This document shows, in pieces, positions 1 to 16,056 of a DNA stretch of 64,000 bases. A program made the translations under genes and the position numbers. Under the pieces are notes generated by a model that made no database searches, was not told the DNA's origin, and saw only the letters and a program-made list of their open reading frames with translations. Origin of the DNA: Chaenocephalus aceratus (taxonomy: Eukaryota; Chordata; Actinopteri; Perciformes; Channichthyidae); NCBI GenBank assembly GCA_023974075.1, contig CM043798.1, positions 23,714,441 to 23,778,440 on the forward strand, given 5' to 3'. The first letter of the stretch is position 1. Each line of letters starts with the position of its first letter.

Positions 1-2521
<2,521 letters not shown>

Positions 2522-2724
2522 ACCAGGATAGAGGGAGCAGACACACAAGGCCAAGGATCAGTTTACATGTTTTTTGATCATGACCTTTGCAACAATAGGG
2601 AGATAACACTAAACTCATTTGAATCCAGTTTCTGGGGGGAACTTGACCTTTATGCCAGTGGGTTGAAAGTCTACACACAAGCTAGCAAGAAGCATCAAAA
2701 CTAGACAGTTCTCTTATTGACATG

Positions 2725-2844
<120 letters not shown>

Positions 2845-4910
2845 TTTAGGTCTACTGTATGTACTGTAAGTATGTGCTGTACCTTGCAGAGCTTTGAATA
2901 ATTGATCTCTATGGACCAAGCCAAGTGGGTGAAAGACATCTTCTCTGAACCGATTAACGACCCCAAAGGCTCACTAATGGCTACAATAGGGGTTACTGAG
3001 GGTCACTGGACTGCACAACTGTCATCTGTCATAATTTGCATGCAATCATAACAAGAGCCACCATTTTAGTCCACAAAGACACTTGATTAAGTATGTGAAT
3101 GTGTGTGTTAATATGTGTGTGTTTGCACCCAGGTGGCCTAGAGGTCACAGATAAATCTACATCAGGAACCATTAATAATTCATGCTGTCCCGACAGTGCT
3201 CTCACTATAAATACACCCAGAGCTCTCTGCTGCTATGGTGGCGCAAACAGTTAGGTCAATTACTTAGTTTTAAGGTAGCATTTGATGACTTCTGAGGCAG
3301 GAGGAGGTACAACTTCATCAGCAGCCCAATTCATTTCCACTTCTAATATCAGTTATATTGCAAATGCACCCCCAGTGAAATGCACTACCCTTTATTGCAT
3401 TGATTATGTTGGCGTGTTGGTTAGATGGGGAGCAATTACCAGATTAATGAGTGAAGGATATAGTGAAAGACTGAATCGTTTAATGTAACGATCAAACCTT
3501 GGAGAAATGCAGATCCAATAAGATAATCCCTGACTTAACACACCTATACATAGACACTTTTACATTTATAGCAGGGATTTTGGCTAATTACTTCACCGTA
3601 ATGACACTCACTTAATTCCCACATAGAAAGCGATTAATCTTTGTCAATATCCTTGAAACGACAAAGGTTCGACTGAGTGTGGACACAGCGATCGATAGGT
3701 TTTGATTTTATGGTAGGGTCAGAGCTGATAGATCTTATTTACAGTTATTGATTTAGCCTCTTGGTGACAAACAAAGACAAGCTGGTCATGTTTTTAGTGA
3801 AAATTAGCCTTAATTTATGTATGCATTTATGTCCTCCTGTCTCAGGGTCTGTGTGATGTGTTATAATGTGGTAACATGATCAAAAATAACAGATAACTAT
3901 TTAAAAATAGTACAATTAAATATATATATTTAATTTGCTCAGTATTATTCATTGAAGGCTCTTTTGAAACTATACCGCATGTTAATGACCTTATCATTTT
4001 AAATAATTGTAGCCTGTTAAATTAAATTAGTTAAAAACGTCAAATGGCAAAAGCACACAGACATTTAATTATGTTTTAAATGTAACACATTTATTTAAGA
4101 GTTAAGATGGCAAACTTTTCAGGATGAAAAATCCCATGAATATTGTCAGATTAGTTTACTGTTGATTAAAAACGTTTTTGACATCACATTCTCTGTTTTA
4201 GGATGACATTTAAATGGGATTCAGCATATTGTACAGTGGATTGTTCAACAGTAGGGAACAAATACACGATGCAGTGATAGAGCATGATGTCCGAAGTAAA
4301 GTGAAAGGAAACCCTAATTATGTCCAAATTACGATACACCTTTGATCAGATTTATTTTCAGTGAGAGGAAATGGTTGATATGATTGCTGAACTGTTTAAG
4401 AAACAAGTTGGTTAATCGTAGCTTCAGGTAAAATCTTGGTATTTATGAATAGTGTAATACAATACACGCTTTGATGGAAGATATAGTTGGAACCAGAAAG
4501 TTATAAATATTGATAAATTGACTTACATACATTCAAGTGCAGAATGACCTCCTTTCCAGAAGGAAAATAAAAAAGAGGCAACAGGGAAAAAGCATTTCAC
4601 AGATGATCTCGATCAAAGCTTCTATGAGTTGTTGCTATTGCAGCTTTATGAAGGTGCACAAAAATGGGTTTTATAAACAATCATAGCTTTTACACAGCAC
4701 AAGGTATACAGCTGAATTTAAAGCACATGCACAAAAGAGTACAATATGCATAGTTCAAAACTCATTCAAAGATCACATTATTTAAAAAACCTTATATGTT
4801 AAAGACCCCATGTCATGCTTTTCCCGTCCCCTTGTGTGTTATGTAGCTTTTTCTGAGTATGACGGTGACGTGACCATACCCAGGTGCAAATGGACCAATC
4901 CGTGGAGCTC

Positions 4911-4912
<2 letters not shown>

Positions 4913-4944
<32 letters not shown>
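4913..4944. repeat. (CA)n microsatellite
   Basis: A run of about 16 CA units in otherwise unique sequence. Confidence 0.95.
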
Positions 4945-4947
<3 letters not shown>

Positions 4948-7900
4948 TCAGCCTTGCCTTTTCTCAGCTGCGACTCCGTGGATCTCCATTCAGTGTGTCG
5001 AACTGTGAGTTCTGCGGTGTCTCGCAGACCCCACGCAGCAACCAGGAAACAACACCAGTAATCCAGCTCACACTGTCCACTCCTCGAGCCTCAAAGGGCG
5101 GAGCAGCGAACCCCGCAACGTCCCGCCAACACGGCACCCACGCAAACGCCATTATGTTGCCCATTAAATGTATTTGAGTGATTCACGGGGAATAAAACAA
5201 CTACTTATTATATATTCAGTGGTACCTATATATCTTCTGCGGTTTAGACTGGTATACAATAACATGGTTGCAATAGGTGCTAGATACCAACCAACCCTTT
5301 TCCTCATGTCAAAACAATGAATATGACTTATTTTTTCTACATTGCTGAGATATTACATTTTCATTTTTAAAGTCATTTATCTTTTGAGCTGAAGTTAAAA
5401 TATGTTGATCCAAACACATTATATGTAAATAAACACCATAAATCATACCTAACCAGACAAATGTATTATATTCTGTATATAACATGCAAATCCATGAGAT
5501 GTGGCTGCTACGTTGTTTTTAGTGATGCAGTAGACTGACGCTAATATAATACAGCCATTCTTGTTTTATCATTTAGAGTGTTGGGCCATCAGGGACAAGG
5601 GGGAAATATAATACACACCTATAACATATTATATATTTACCACTATAACAAATGCTTTCCGAGTGTCATAAACTGCCTGTCAGCACATTTGTCTGACAGC
5701 GCCACAGAGGCAGTCACTGGTGACTAAGACATTTCAGCGATGCTGAATTGCAATCAATAAATCTCAAGAGTTATGTTCAGGCCTTAATAAAACATCAACA
5801 AAAGGCTAACAAGATTAGTTTCTTCTAAATCTAAAAAGGTGCAAACTTTCCCTTTGCAACCCTGCAGAGTTTGTTACCGTGCAGTGCAGTGCAGATAGAG
5901 AGTGTTAAAACAATAATGTGCTTTTTGTTTTGACTCTGTACTCTGGAGATTGGATCTAAAATGAAAGAACTAAGAGATGCAATTGCTTACTCCCAGCTTC
6001 TTACAGTGTTTGAGGGTGTTAACATCCACATTGGAGGAGAATGATCAGATTCACAGTCTTTGTACCTTCCAATCATTGAACAAAAGGCAGCAGGACAATA
6101 ACTCTTCACACATAGACAGGGCAAAAAAAATACTTTTTATTGCCAAACATTTCAGACCAAGTCAGTCAGTTGACTTCAGTCCAACTGATAATGTGCTTTA
6201 CTACTGAAGACCATGCATACTGAAGGTGACAAGCATCTAAAACCACAAAGCAGTGAAGACAGCAGCAGTATAGTCTGGCAGAATGGGAAGAGTAGTCTGG
6301 AAATGATTTGCAAACCAAATATTGAATCAGACAACTTCATTTCGGGGCCACTTCTACTTATTTCCCAAGATATCTTACAAGTTAAAGCTGAGAATCAAAA
6401 CTTTAACATCACAGTCACATTACAATTTAAATCTCATAAGCTGACGTAAATACATTACAAGTCTGACTGCACTGTATATATAAATCTGGTATTTTTACCC
6501 TGTTAGTTTTCCTGGTCTGACCCAAGAGGGAAATTATAACTTTATCACACATTATTGTTTTTAAAACTATGGCACAGTAGGTCCCTACTTACCTGTTACA
6601 AACTATGAGGATTATGGTTACAAGTCACATAAAAATGGTTATTGTTTAAAGTGGAAAGTTGAGAGAGATTTGTTCGATATCTTTTTGCATATTTTTGTAA
6701 AGTTATTGTTCAACCTCTGCAGTGGTTACTCTTGTGCTGTTCATATGCAGCCCAGCTAAAGCAAAGGGATATTAGGGATTGTGTTTGCTTGCCTCTGCCT
6801 GCCATTTTGAAAATGTGTTGGGTTTGTTTACTTTGAGATGATTCAACAAGAAGGTCGATCAGTCACGGATATCTATCTGAGAGCATTTTAAAAAACAGAT
6901 TTGTCTCAAGAAGTGATTAGGAAAGCTGTTGAACAGACTGAGTGAAAATGAATACCAAGACACCTGGTGGCCTTCTAGAGTAGAATACAGCTGTTTTTTG
7001 CACAATGTATAAAGTTTAAAAAAAAACACAGACAACTAAGTATTTAAAAAAGAGAATCATATTAATAATCACCTTAAATGCACAACACAGCCACACATAA
7101 TGTGTCTGCCATGAGGGAGAAAGCTGACAAGTTTTCATCTTCAGAGCACATGCAATGATGTTTAGTTCTGTAGGCCTAAAAATAAAAAAATATAAAATAT
7201 GATGTATATCTTATTGATATTGAATGACTGCAATTTTGTTTTAAGTCAAATGTGATGTATGCAAAAGAAGAGGGACTGAACTGATCATTGAGTGCCCGAC
7301 TACAGTCTGTGATTTTCTTTCCTGAAGTTATAGTCATGTTTTGCAAGTGAAGCCTGATGTACATGAATGCAGGCCCCGTTACTTTTCTCCTGCCTTTGAT
7401 GAGTCTGAGAACCACAAGAAAATCACACTATTCTGGTACCACCATGATGGACTTGGCACATACTGTTTGAAACAAAAGGGCGTCTGTTTTTATGTATGTT
7501 GTTCTGGCACTAAAAAGAAAAAATGGTTCAGATACATTGTGTGCATGTTGGTATACAAAACATATAACAGATTTAACTTAGTCTGTTCTTGTGGAAAAGG
7601 ATTATGTCAAAAACTGATATTTAACAGAAAAAAAGAAAACTTGCAAAAAAGAAAAAAAAAAAAAGATAAGCACAATGTGTTGATGGTGTCTGCTGTTCCT
7701 CCACAGGTGTATAACACTATCAAATTCAAATTAAACTGCAGTGTGCCCTGAAAAACAGAGTGATTTCCACCATGAATCCTTTACAAAATGATATAGTAAT
7801 AGGGTGATTAATGAATTAGGAAAACCTGCCGATCAAAATGTTTGGATGTCAAATGGTACGTAGATTAATCTCCAGAAATGCAATTGAATGATATGCAATA

Positions 7901-9682
7901 TAGCCAACATGTGGTGAGAGTTGTTCTGTATTCCAGGTGTTACTACATCTGTCTTTAGAGACAGTGCAAATCCCTGTAGAGTCTTTAGATACAAAGCATA
8001 TAGTCATTTTGAAAATGTATGACGACAACCAATAAACGAGACATTCTGTACAGCGACCTAAGACTTGTATTTGTTCCCATTTCTCATCATCTTTTGCTGT
8101 GCTGATCGCTACATTATCAAGACGGATGGTAACATTTTAATATTGATTATTCATTTGAGATTCATATTTCATAAATGAGTGGATGGCTGCTCAGCCCCAG
8201 CCCAGTTGCAAAATGAGGTCTCGGTAAGAGCAACTGCATCGATATATTGTTTGGCAAATGGCAAATGTTTATATTACTATCACCGGGCAATGGCTGTGCA
8301 TTAGACCCTAATCTAATAACTGAATGCTGCAGTACAAGACATTACCAATTTGGGGTAAATGAAGAACATTTGCAATCTGCAGGCCTATATATTTTCTTTG
8401 CTTTGTGGGTGAAGGAAGTAAATGCGAATTGTGGGTTATATCAAAAATCACTTTTGCTGTGTACAGTAGTGTAGTACTACACTTCATCACAGTGCTATAT
8501 TTCATCTCAATCAATTGTATTTGAGTGTTCTAATTCTGAGCGTGAAATGTGCAATGCCTAAAATAATTACCAAGAAAATAGTAGGGTCCAGGGCATACTG
8601 CCTATCCCACTATGTAACGCTACACATTGTATGCGATAAATTGTGATTATTCGAATGACTGAAGTCTCAATTTGCTGCATACTGTACTATAGAGTATGTG
8701 TTGACTTAATAGAGAGAAGTGAATGAATGAGTAAAACAAAGGGCCTTTCCTCAATTAAACACAAAAAACCAACTTGATTTTGTTGAAAAGTGAATTGGTT
8801 GATTTGATCACCAGTCATCTTAAAATGCACAATTAGTCAACTGATTGAATGGGAAGGCCCTTGATAACAAGAAAGATAAATATAATACAATATACACATT
8901 ACATTTGTATTATTGATTTAGCCTGGAGTTTCTTTTGTCACTTGGACCCACAAGCAGTAAGTTAAGTGTCTTTGCTCGAAGGTCAGTCAGGCTTACAGAC
9001 CGAAGGATGGAAAAGCAGAAAGCTAAAGTGGTAAGGCCAGTAGGACGACCTCACAAATAACAGGAGTTAACTTCCCACTGTATGTACTGAGAGGCTAACG
9101 AAGGAGTGAGAGGCAGCTGTGCAGGCCAGGGATTGGATCAGGTGTGATCTGCAGCAACGAGAGGAAGCTGTCTAATGGGCCAGGGAGCCAGGCAGGGCTG
9201 GAAGTGACAGGTGAGAACTGTACACAAAAAAAACAGCCGTCTCTCATATCCACACAATATATACACACACTGTAAAGCTCCCATGTGTCCTATCAACACA
9301 ACCAAAGGATGTCAATCCAACTGCTATTTTGGGTGTGTTTTAGAGTGTAAAAACTGGTAACAAACAATGAGAACTAAATCAGGTAAAGAGCCACCGTATT
9401 TAATATGGGATAGGAATACATATTCTTTTGGGACCAATGTTTCTGTTAATCTGTAATGCTGCAGAAATGTACAGCATTCCAAAATGTCAGATATCAAGAA
9501 AAAAATTTTTATTGCAGTTTTTAGAACAAGGGTGTGATAATGTTGACTTTTAACATAAATGGAATTTCACTTTAGCCACAGAAGGTCTCTTCCCAAGAAC
9601 ATTATTTATAACTGTGTTGCCCCAATCCTCATAAAGCAAGTAGTTCCACTTTAAGTACTTTCACTGATCATGCAGATAATGT

Positions 9683-9782
9683 CTATTTAAGTCTCACGGT
9701 GGCCACTGGGACTGGAAGAGACTGATCAGACATAGGAGACGGAACTGGAGCAGGAGGAGGAGTTTCTTCATAGTTAATGATG
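9683..9782 (-). CDS. Possible terminal exon of an unrecognised gene
   Basis: On the minus strand a good acceptor (GTGTCTTTCAG) precedes a 100-bp open stretch ending in TAG at 9683-9685. The encoded piece is proline-rich (NYEETPPPAPVPSPMSDQ, then LPVPVATVRLK). It has the look of a cytoplasmic or disordered C-terminal tail. I do not recognise the family, and no partner exon upstream on the minus strand is convincing. It may be chance. The next step would be alignment to other fish genomes at this synteny position. Confidence 0.2.
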
Positions 9783-11123
9783 CTGAAAGACACTGCTAAA
9801 AATATCTACAATTACCATTTACAACTTGTATTCTACTGACACCAAGTCCTCTGACAAAACTTCAGGACAATTAAATCATCTATTTAGCAATGGAGAAATC
9901 TGCTATTTCTGTCTGGCTCGTCCCCTGACAATACAGTTAATTATTATACTGATTTCAAAGTCACAATCAGGAAGAGAAAGTCTGTGTGAAAGAAGAATGC
10001 ATGTTTCATGTCCCTCTTTGTGGCTGCCAGCTCGCTGTGGAAGGGAAGAGGATGGAGTGTATGCATGACAGGCTTAAAATAGCATCGTTGGGATCAGCTA
10101 TCTTCTCAAGATCAGGCGATGGGGCTACATGTGGCTCTTAAATCTGGCCTGAGCCGGCGATGAAGAGCCTGATAAAACAAGAAATGTGTGGAAGTGGGGT
10201 GTGGATGGAAGTGTTAGGAAGAGGTGATAAGAGTGTTGAACGAGAAAAAGACATTAAATTAGGATGAAAGGTCAGAAAAGGGAGGGAGGGCAATAGGCGG
10301 GGGGAGGGGAGAAGTTACAAAATGGAAAAGATTGGAAGTAGGCAAGGAAGAGGGAAGAAAGAGAGGAAAGAGGGGAAGAAATAAAAAGAATTCACAGGAT
10401 TAATGGATAAGAACAGGGAGCTATGAGCCTGAAGACCATAAGATGCAGTTGAAAGAAACTACAGCAATGGGAGAGAGGTGCAAAAGATGAAATACAAAAT
10501 TAAGAGCTAGGAGGGGGAACAAAAGAAACAGGAGGAAGCGAGCGTGGCCTGTGTTGGCTGTCAGCATCCATCTCCAAGATAAGAGCTCCAGCTACATGAT
10601 CTGTTTTCCAGCATTACAGAGGAAAGCGAGCGCTCCCGCACTGCAATCAGATCAGCCGTGTGTATCGCCATTGTTGCCACTAGCCGGGATGATTTTCTCA
10701 GCAACAAAGCTGAATGATGCACAATGCCAGGCATTGTGGATCAATGAATGGTACAAGCCTTGGTGCACAATCAACTGATCCTGCCTCAGCTGTGTCCTGG
10801 AGCCACTATCACATTGACAAGATTAGTAAAAGGACATTTAATGTGTTATATTTTTCTCTGTGAACTGCACCAAGCCAAACATTACTTGGGGTTGTGCTGT
10901 GCAAGAAAAGTCAAATAACACAGTATACGACATGTCAGTGGAGGGCTAACAACTTGCTGAGCTATTTATTCCTCTGTTTGTACTGAACATGTCATTTTTC
11001 AGTCAGTCTGTATCCATAAGGTTAAAGTCCAACTGAAATAAACTGTATATTATTTTCTTGCTACAGTGTATATTTCTTCTCTGTCAATCCGGTACTTCCA
11101 TCCATCCATCCATCTTCTCCCGC

Positions 11124-12019
11124 TTATCCGTGGTCGGGTCGCGGGGGTAGCAGTTCCAGCAGAGAGCCCCAAACTTTCTTTTCCCTGGCGACATCAACCA
11201 GCTCTGACTGGGGGATCCCAAGGCGCTCCCAGGCCAGCGAAGAGATATAATCCCTCCACCTGGTCCTAGGTCTACCCCTTGGTCTCTTCCCAGCTGGACG
11301 TGCCTGGAACACCTCCCTAGGGAGGCGCCCAGGTGGCATCCTAACTAGGTGCCCGAACCACCTCAACTGGCTTCTTTCGACGCGAAGGAGGAGCGGCTCA
11401 ACTCCGAGTCCCTCCCTGATGACCGAACTTCTCACCTTATCTCTAAGGGAGACACCAGCCACCCTGCGGAGAAAACCCATCTCGGCCGCTTGTATCCACG
11501 ATCTCGTTCTTTCGGTCATGACCCATCCTTCATGACCATAGGTGAGGGTAGGAATGAAAATGGCCTGGTAGACAGAGAGCTTTGCCTTCTGGCTCAGCTC
11601 CCTTTTCGTCACAACGGTGCGGTAAAGCGACTGCAATACCGCTCCCGCTGCTCCGATTCTCCGGCCCATCTCACGCTCCATTGTTCCCTCACTCGAGAAC
11701 AAGACCCCGAGATACTTGAACTCCTTCACTTGGGGTAAGGACTCATTCCCTACTTGGAGTGGACAGTCCATCGGTTTCCTGCTGAGAACCATGGCCTCAG
11801 ATTTGGAGGTGCTGATCCTCATCCCAGCCGCTTCACACTCGGTTGCGAACCGATCCAGTGAGTGCTGAAGGTCGCAGACCGATGAAGCCATCAGAACCAC
11901 ATCATCTGCAAAAAGCAGTGGTGCAATCCTTAGTCCACCGAACTGCAGACCCCCCCCCCACGACTACGCCTCGAAATCCGATCCATGTATATTACAAACA
12001 GGATTGGTGACAAAGCGCA
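11124..12019 (-). pseudogene. Rex3 RT C-terminal half (frameshifted)
   Basis: This is the continuation of the LINE protein. After the TAG the frame reads GCALSPILFVIYMDRISRRS, then shifts at a G homopolymer (C-run 11951-11959 on +). In the new frame come PLLFADDVVLMAS, the catalytic motif C (FADD, about 11900-11914), a thumb region, the RRVAGVSLRDK segment and the Rex3 C-terminus ending PPRPDHG at 11124. With one stop and one frameshift this copy cannot make full-length protein as assembled. Confidence 0.88.
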
Positions 12020-13492
12020 GCCCTAGCGGAGGCCAACCCTCACCGGAAATGGGTCCGACTTACTGCCGAGGACCCGGACACAGCTCTCACTTTGGGAGTA
12101 CAGAGATTGGATGGCCCTGAGTAGAGACCCCCTCACCCCATACTCCCGCAGCACCTCCCACAGTAACTCCCTGGGAACCCGGTCATACGCCTTCTCCAAG
12201 TCTACAAAACACATGTAGACCGGATAAGCGTACTCCCAGGCCCCCTCCAGGATCCTTGCGAGAGTAAAAAGCTGATCCGTCGTTCCACGACCAGGACGGA
12301 ATCCGCATTGTTCCTCCTCAATCTGAGGTTCGACAATCGGCCTGACCCTCCTTTCAAGTACCTTGGAGTAAACTTTCCCGGGGAGGCTGAGTAGTGTGAT
12401 GCCTCTGTAATTGGCACACACCCTCTGATCCCCCTTTTTGAAAAGGGGGACCACCACCCCGGTCTGCCACTCCTTCGGTACTGTTTCCGACTTCCACGCA
12501 ACGTTGATGAGACGTGTCAACCATGACAGTCCCTCAACACCCAGAGCCTTCAGCATTTCCGGGCGGATCTCATCCACCCCCGGGGCTTTGCCACTGTGGA
12601 GTTGTTTGACGACCTCAGTGACCTCCCCCCGGGAGATTGGTGTTGATCCCCCGTCATACTCCAGCTCTGCCTCTAACATAGAGGGCGGAGTTGTCGGGTT
12701 CAGGAGTTCCTCAAAGTGTTCCTTCCAACGTCCCAACACTCCATCAGTTGAGGTCAACAACGTCCCATCCTTACTGTACACAGCTTGGATGGTTCCCTGC
12801 TTCCCCTTCCTGAGGTGTCGGACAGTTTTCCAGAACAACTTTGGTGCCGCCCGAAAGTCCTTCTCCATGTCTTCTCCAAACTTCTCCCACACCCGCTGCT
12901 TTGCCTCGGCCATGGATGAGGCTGCTGCCCTTCGGGCCTGTCGGTACCTTGCAACTGCCTCGGGAGTCCCCCGGGATAACAAATCCCTGAAGGCCTCCTT
13001 CTTCAGTCGGACGGCTTCCCTGACCACCGGTGTCCACCAGGAGGTTCGAGGGTTACCGCCCCTTGAGGCACCTAGGACCTTGAGACCACAGCTCCCCGCC
13101 GCGGCTTCGGCAATAGAGGCTTTGAACACCGACCACTCTGGTTCAATGTCCCCAACCTCCACAGGAATGCCCGAAAAGCTCCGCCGGAGGTGTGAGTTGA
13201 AGGCCTCCTGAACTTGGGCCTCCTCCAGACGTTCCCAGTTCACCCGAACTACACGTTTGGGCTTACCAGGTCTATCCAGAGGCTTCCCCCGCCACTCGAC
13301 CCAACTCACCACCAGATGGTGATCAGTTGACAACTCCGCCCCTCTCTTTACCCGAGTGTCCAAAACATACGGCCTCAGGTCCGATGATACGATAACGAAA
13401 TCGATCATGGACCTTCTGCCTAGGGTGCTCTGGTACCACGTACACTTATGAGCAATCCGGTACTTACCTTTATAAAACACATCCGTATCCAA
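12020..13492 (-). pseudogene. Rex3 endonuclease C-term and RT N-terminal half
   Basis: A 489-residue open frame. Residues ~1-65 are the end of the AP endonuclease, with LGRRSMIDFV and the catalytic STDHH motif. The middle links to the reverse transcriptase. RT motifs are KAPGVDEI, PLFKKGDQ, NYRGITLL, CGFRPGRGTTDQ and the motif-A aspartate in FVDLEKAYD near 12181-12210. The frame stops at TAG 12020-12022, where the family has a Gln codon just before GCALSP. The start shown is only the first Met in a 5'-truncated copy. Confidence 0.9.
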
Positions 13493-13595
13493 AAGGGAAA
13501 AAGAATGACATGATACCTCTTGATGGGTTCATCCGTTTGACAAATATATTTGCATTAACCAGTCAGCAGCACTTGTTTTCATACAGCCTCTAAAA

Positions 13596-13920
13596 CAGGG
13601 GTGTCAAACTCAAGGCCCGGGGGCCAAATCCGGCCCGCGACTTAATTTTATGTGGCCCGCAAGAGCTTGCTAAGAATATAATATACAATACAATTGGTGT
13701 AATTGTTGAATATTTGCTTTCAATTATTTGCCCTAGACTTCTGCTTTCAGACGTAGTTGTTCAAGAAGATATTACCAGAACTGATAATAATCCAATGCAG
13801 GGCCAACAATGTAATATAATACATTATTTAATATATATTATATTAAAATGTAAAACCGGCCCTTTGAGTGCCACTATAATGCTGATGTGGCCCGGGATGA
13901 AATTGAGTTTGACACCCCTG
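13596..13920. mobile_element. Short non-autonomous hAT (MITE), 325 bp
   Basis: The termini are inverted repeats, CAGGGGTGTCAAACTCA on the left and its complement on the right. The element is flanked by a perfect 8-bp duplication, CTCTAAAA (13588-13595 and 13921-13928). Start sequence and duplication length are diagnostic of hAT. No transposase is present. GGCCCG-rich subterminal motifs lie at both ends. Confidence 0.95.
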
Positions 13921-13928
13921 CTCTAAAA

Positions 13929-15625
13929 TGTCTTTGTTTGTAACTGTATATGCCTAAAGCAGTGAAGTTGCTTTTAATCATAAGCTTATGATCGTGCTGA
14001 CTAAAAGCAACCAAGCAGCTTGAGACATACAGTTAGAGCCACATACTTTAAAGCACAACATAATTCCTCCTGATGGTGGCTATAAGTCTTATCTCAAATA
14101 CAATAGAAAATGTTTGCTGACACTGACCGGAGGAACGTTCAATGCTAATGTCACTGTGTTGGATAGCTAATTAGCAGGTCAGGTGCAGCTTGTTAGAAGT
14201 GTTAAAGGACTAACCCAGTTTATATGTTGGTATGGTCCTTACTATCAATGCTAACGAAAGATACTTCTTCCAATGGCTTTGCCTTTAGTTTTAAAAGTTT
14301 GCTTACATCTTCTCTCCGTGCCCCTGCTAAAGCTAGCGCACTCCACTGTCAAACAGACGGAATGAGCCCCCTCAGAGACCGCAATATTCACTCGCAAAAA
14401 CGAATTTTCATTAAAAAAACTATGGGGATATCATTTGGAAAATTCCTTTGACATTATGTATGAGTGCAAAAAGTATGACTAATTGTGATTTCTGTTGGAC
14501 TTCATCGGCGAATAGCAATGTTTTGATGATAGAGGCAGTGTTATATGCATCTTTTTTTTGTGTTAAAAATGATACCATGTAAACACACAAGCTGAAGGCA
14601 TACACATCGCAGTTTCACAATATTCTAAATGTATGGCAGTAGAACTGCACCTTCAAAAGGAGGGAAGAGGAACATTGACATGGGGTTTCCATTTAATAAA
14701 TCAGCATGGCAAATATTTTAGAAGGAAAGAAATGCAAACAGTGTTAATGATTAGAGACTGTGAATGTAAATATAATTTATTTTCAGGAAAACTCCAAGCG
14801 GAGCCTTAAATATGTCTACTGCAGGGTTGAGGTTTATTATTGTATGTATCATTATCTCTGGTATTCCACATTCCCCTAACATTGGGGAATATGTTATTGA
14901 TATGAGACATCACATTTTTTAATGACAATTTATGTTTATGTTTTAGTACTGATTTACTTCAGCCTGACAAATGTAGTCTTGTGTACGTTTACAGCTGAAG
15001 ACACAGATGATTTTATGAGCCATTTTTAAATTGGGTGTGTTCTTTTATCTGCTAGTTTCTCCCCCTCCTCACTAGCACTCGTTTCCAACAAGGACGTATC
15101 GCAGAGGAACACATGGGAACACAAAGAAGACACAGAAGTGAAAAGAGAAGACAGATAACAGCAACGCGTGACAGTTTGCCAAATAAAGCTCCTCTTGCTG
15201 CTTGGAGATTTCATTTTTACTTGACACATTGATTAATCTTTCTTACTTAAAGCTATCAATACAGTGAAGAATTAAATGGAAAATGTTTTGTTTTTTTAAG
15301 TCTAATATGTCATGATTAAAAACAGAATACAACTTATTTTTTACTTTTAATGAATATTTTAAAAAAAACAAGTCATTGTGGCACAACGCAGGTTGCATGA
15401 GTCATGAAGAATATATTTGCAATCTTTTGTAAAATGTTAAAATAAAATGTCTATAAACCATCATTTAAAGCATTTATTAAAAGTGATAAGATTAACACTG
15501 ACATTATAATTTAGGGCTATGGTTGTTCATTTGCATTCATTTGAATTATAATAACCTTCCTCATAACAGTTTTGTAAGCCTTCAGGATCATTTATCACAT
15601 GACTTAGAATAGGTATAATTTCATG
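13929..15625. other. Non-coding intergenic sequence
   Basis: AT-rich and unique-looking. The short open frames do not resemble known proteins. No RNA gene, repeat with boundaries or regulatory site could be supported. Confidence 0.5.
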
Positions 15626-15897
15626 GTAAGTGTTACGTTCCCACTTGGCTAGGGTACAAACGGGAAACGACACGACCAGATTGGATTTGGTATATTTGTT
15701 ACCGGTGGTTTTATTGTTACTGAAACTAAGTAAAATGATGGACACACAGATTGGCCCCACAACGGGTCAATCTGTCACTATAACACAACACAAAGGGTCT
15801 CCAAAAGAGAGTTGCCCTGCTATACAAAGAAAAGAAAATCTCACTTCTAAAGTGGAAACAAACAATAAACAAAACGGGACTGTGGAAATACACACAG

Positions 15898-16056
15898 CTG
15901 GTGCGGGTCTACAGGTGCTAATCACCTGGCTCTACGCAATGTCCACTCACACGAATGCTGGTCTACAGGTGCTAATCAACCTGGCTCTAAGCAGTATACA
16001 CACACAGGAATGCTGGTCTACAGGTGCTAATCAACCTGGCTCTAAGCAGTATACAC
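15898..16056. repeat. Tandem repeat, ~55-60 bp unit, about 3 copies
   Basis: Three successive copies of a unit containing GGTCTACAGGTGCTAATCA and CTGGCTCTA. The first is the most diverged. The array lies inside the solo LTR, and the last copy is cut by the hAT insertion at 16057. Confidence 0.85.

Larger units (their letters stand above)
11095..13492 (-). mobile_element. Rex3 (RTE-clade) LINE, 5'-truncated
   Basis: A non-LTR retrotransposon on the minus strand. Its 3' end (left side) is a short GATG-type tail, seen on + as repeated CATC at 11098-11113, which is typical of Rex3. It retains the last part of the AP endonuclease domain and the whole reverse transcriptase. The sequence contains close matches to the two conserved sites used classically to detect Rex3 in fish: one near 12003-12023 and one near 12440-12470. 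The 5' end stops near 13492, consistent with the usual 5' truncation at insertion. I see no clear target duplication. Confidence 0.9.

Noticed and set aside
7341..7751. 136-codon + frame
   Set aside because: Lys-rich low-complexity end from A-runs and no family resemblance.
12438..13211. 257-codon + frame opposite the Rex3 LINE
   Set aside because: Antisense shadow of the reverse transcriptase frame; the minus-strand product has all the family motifs.
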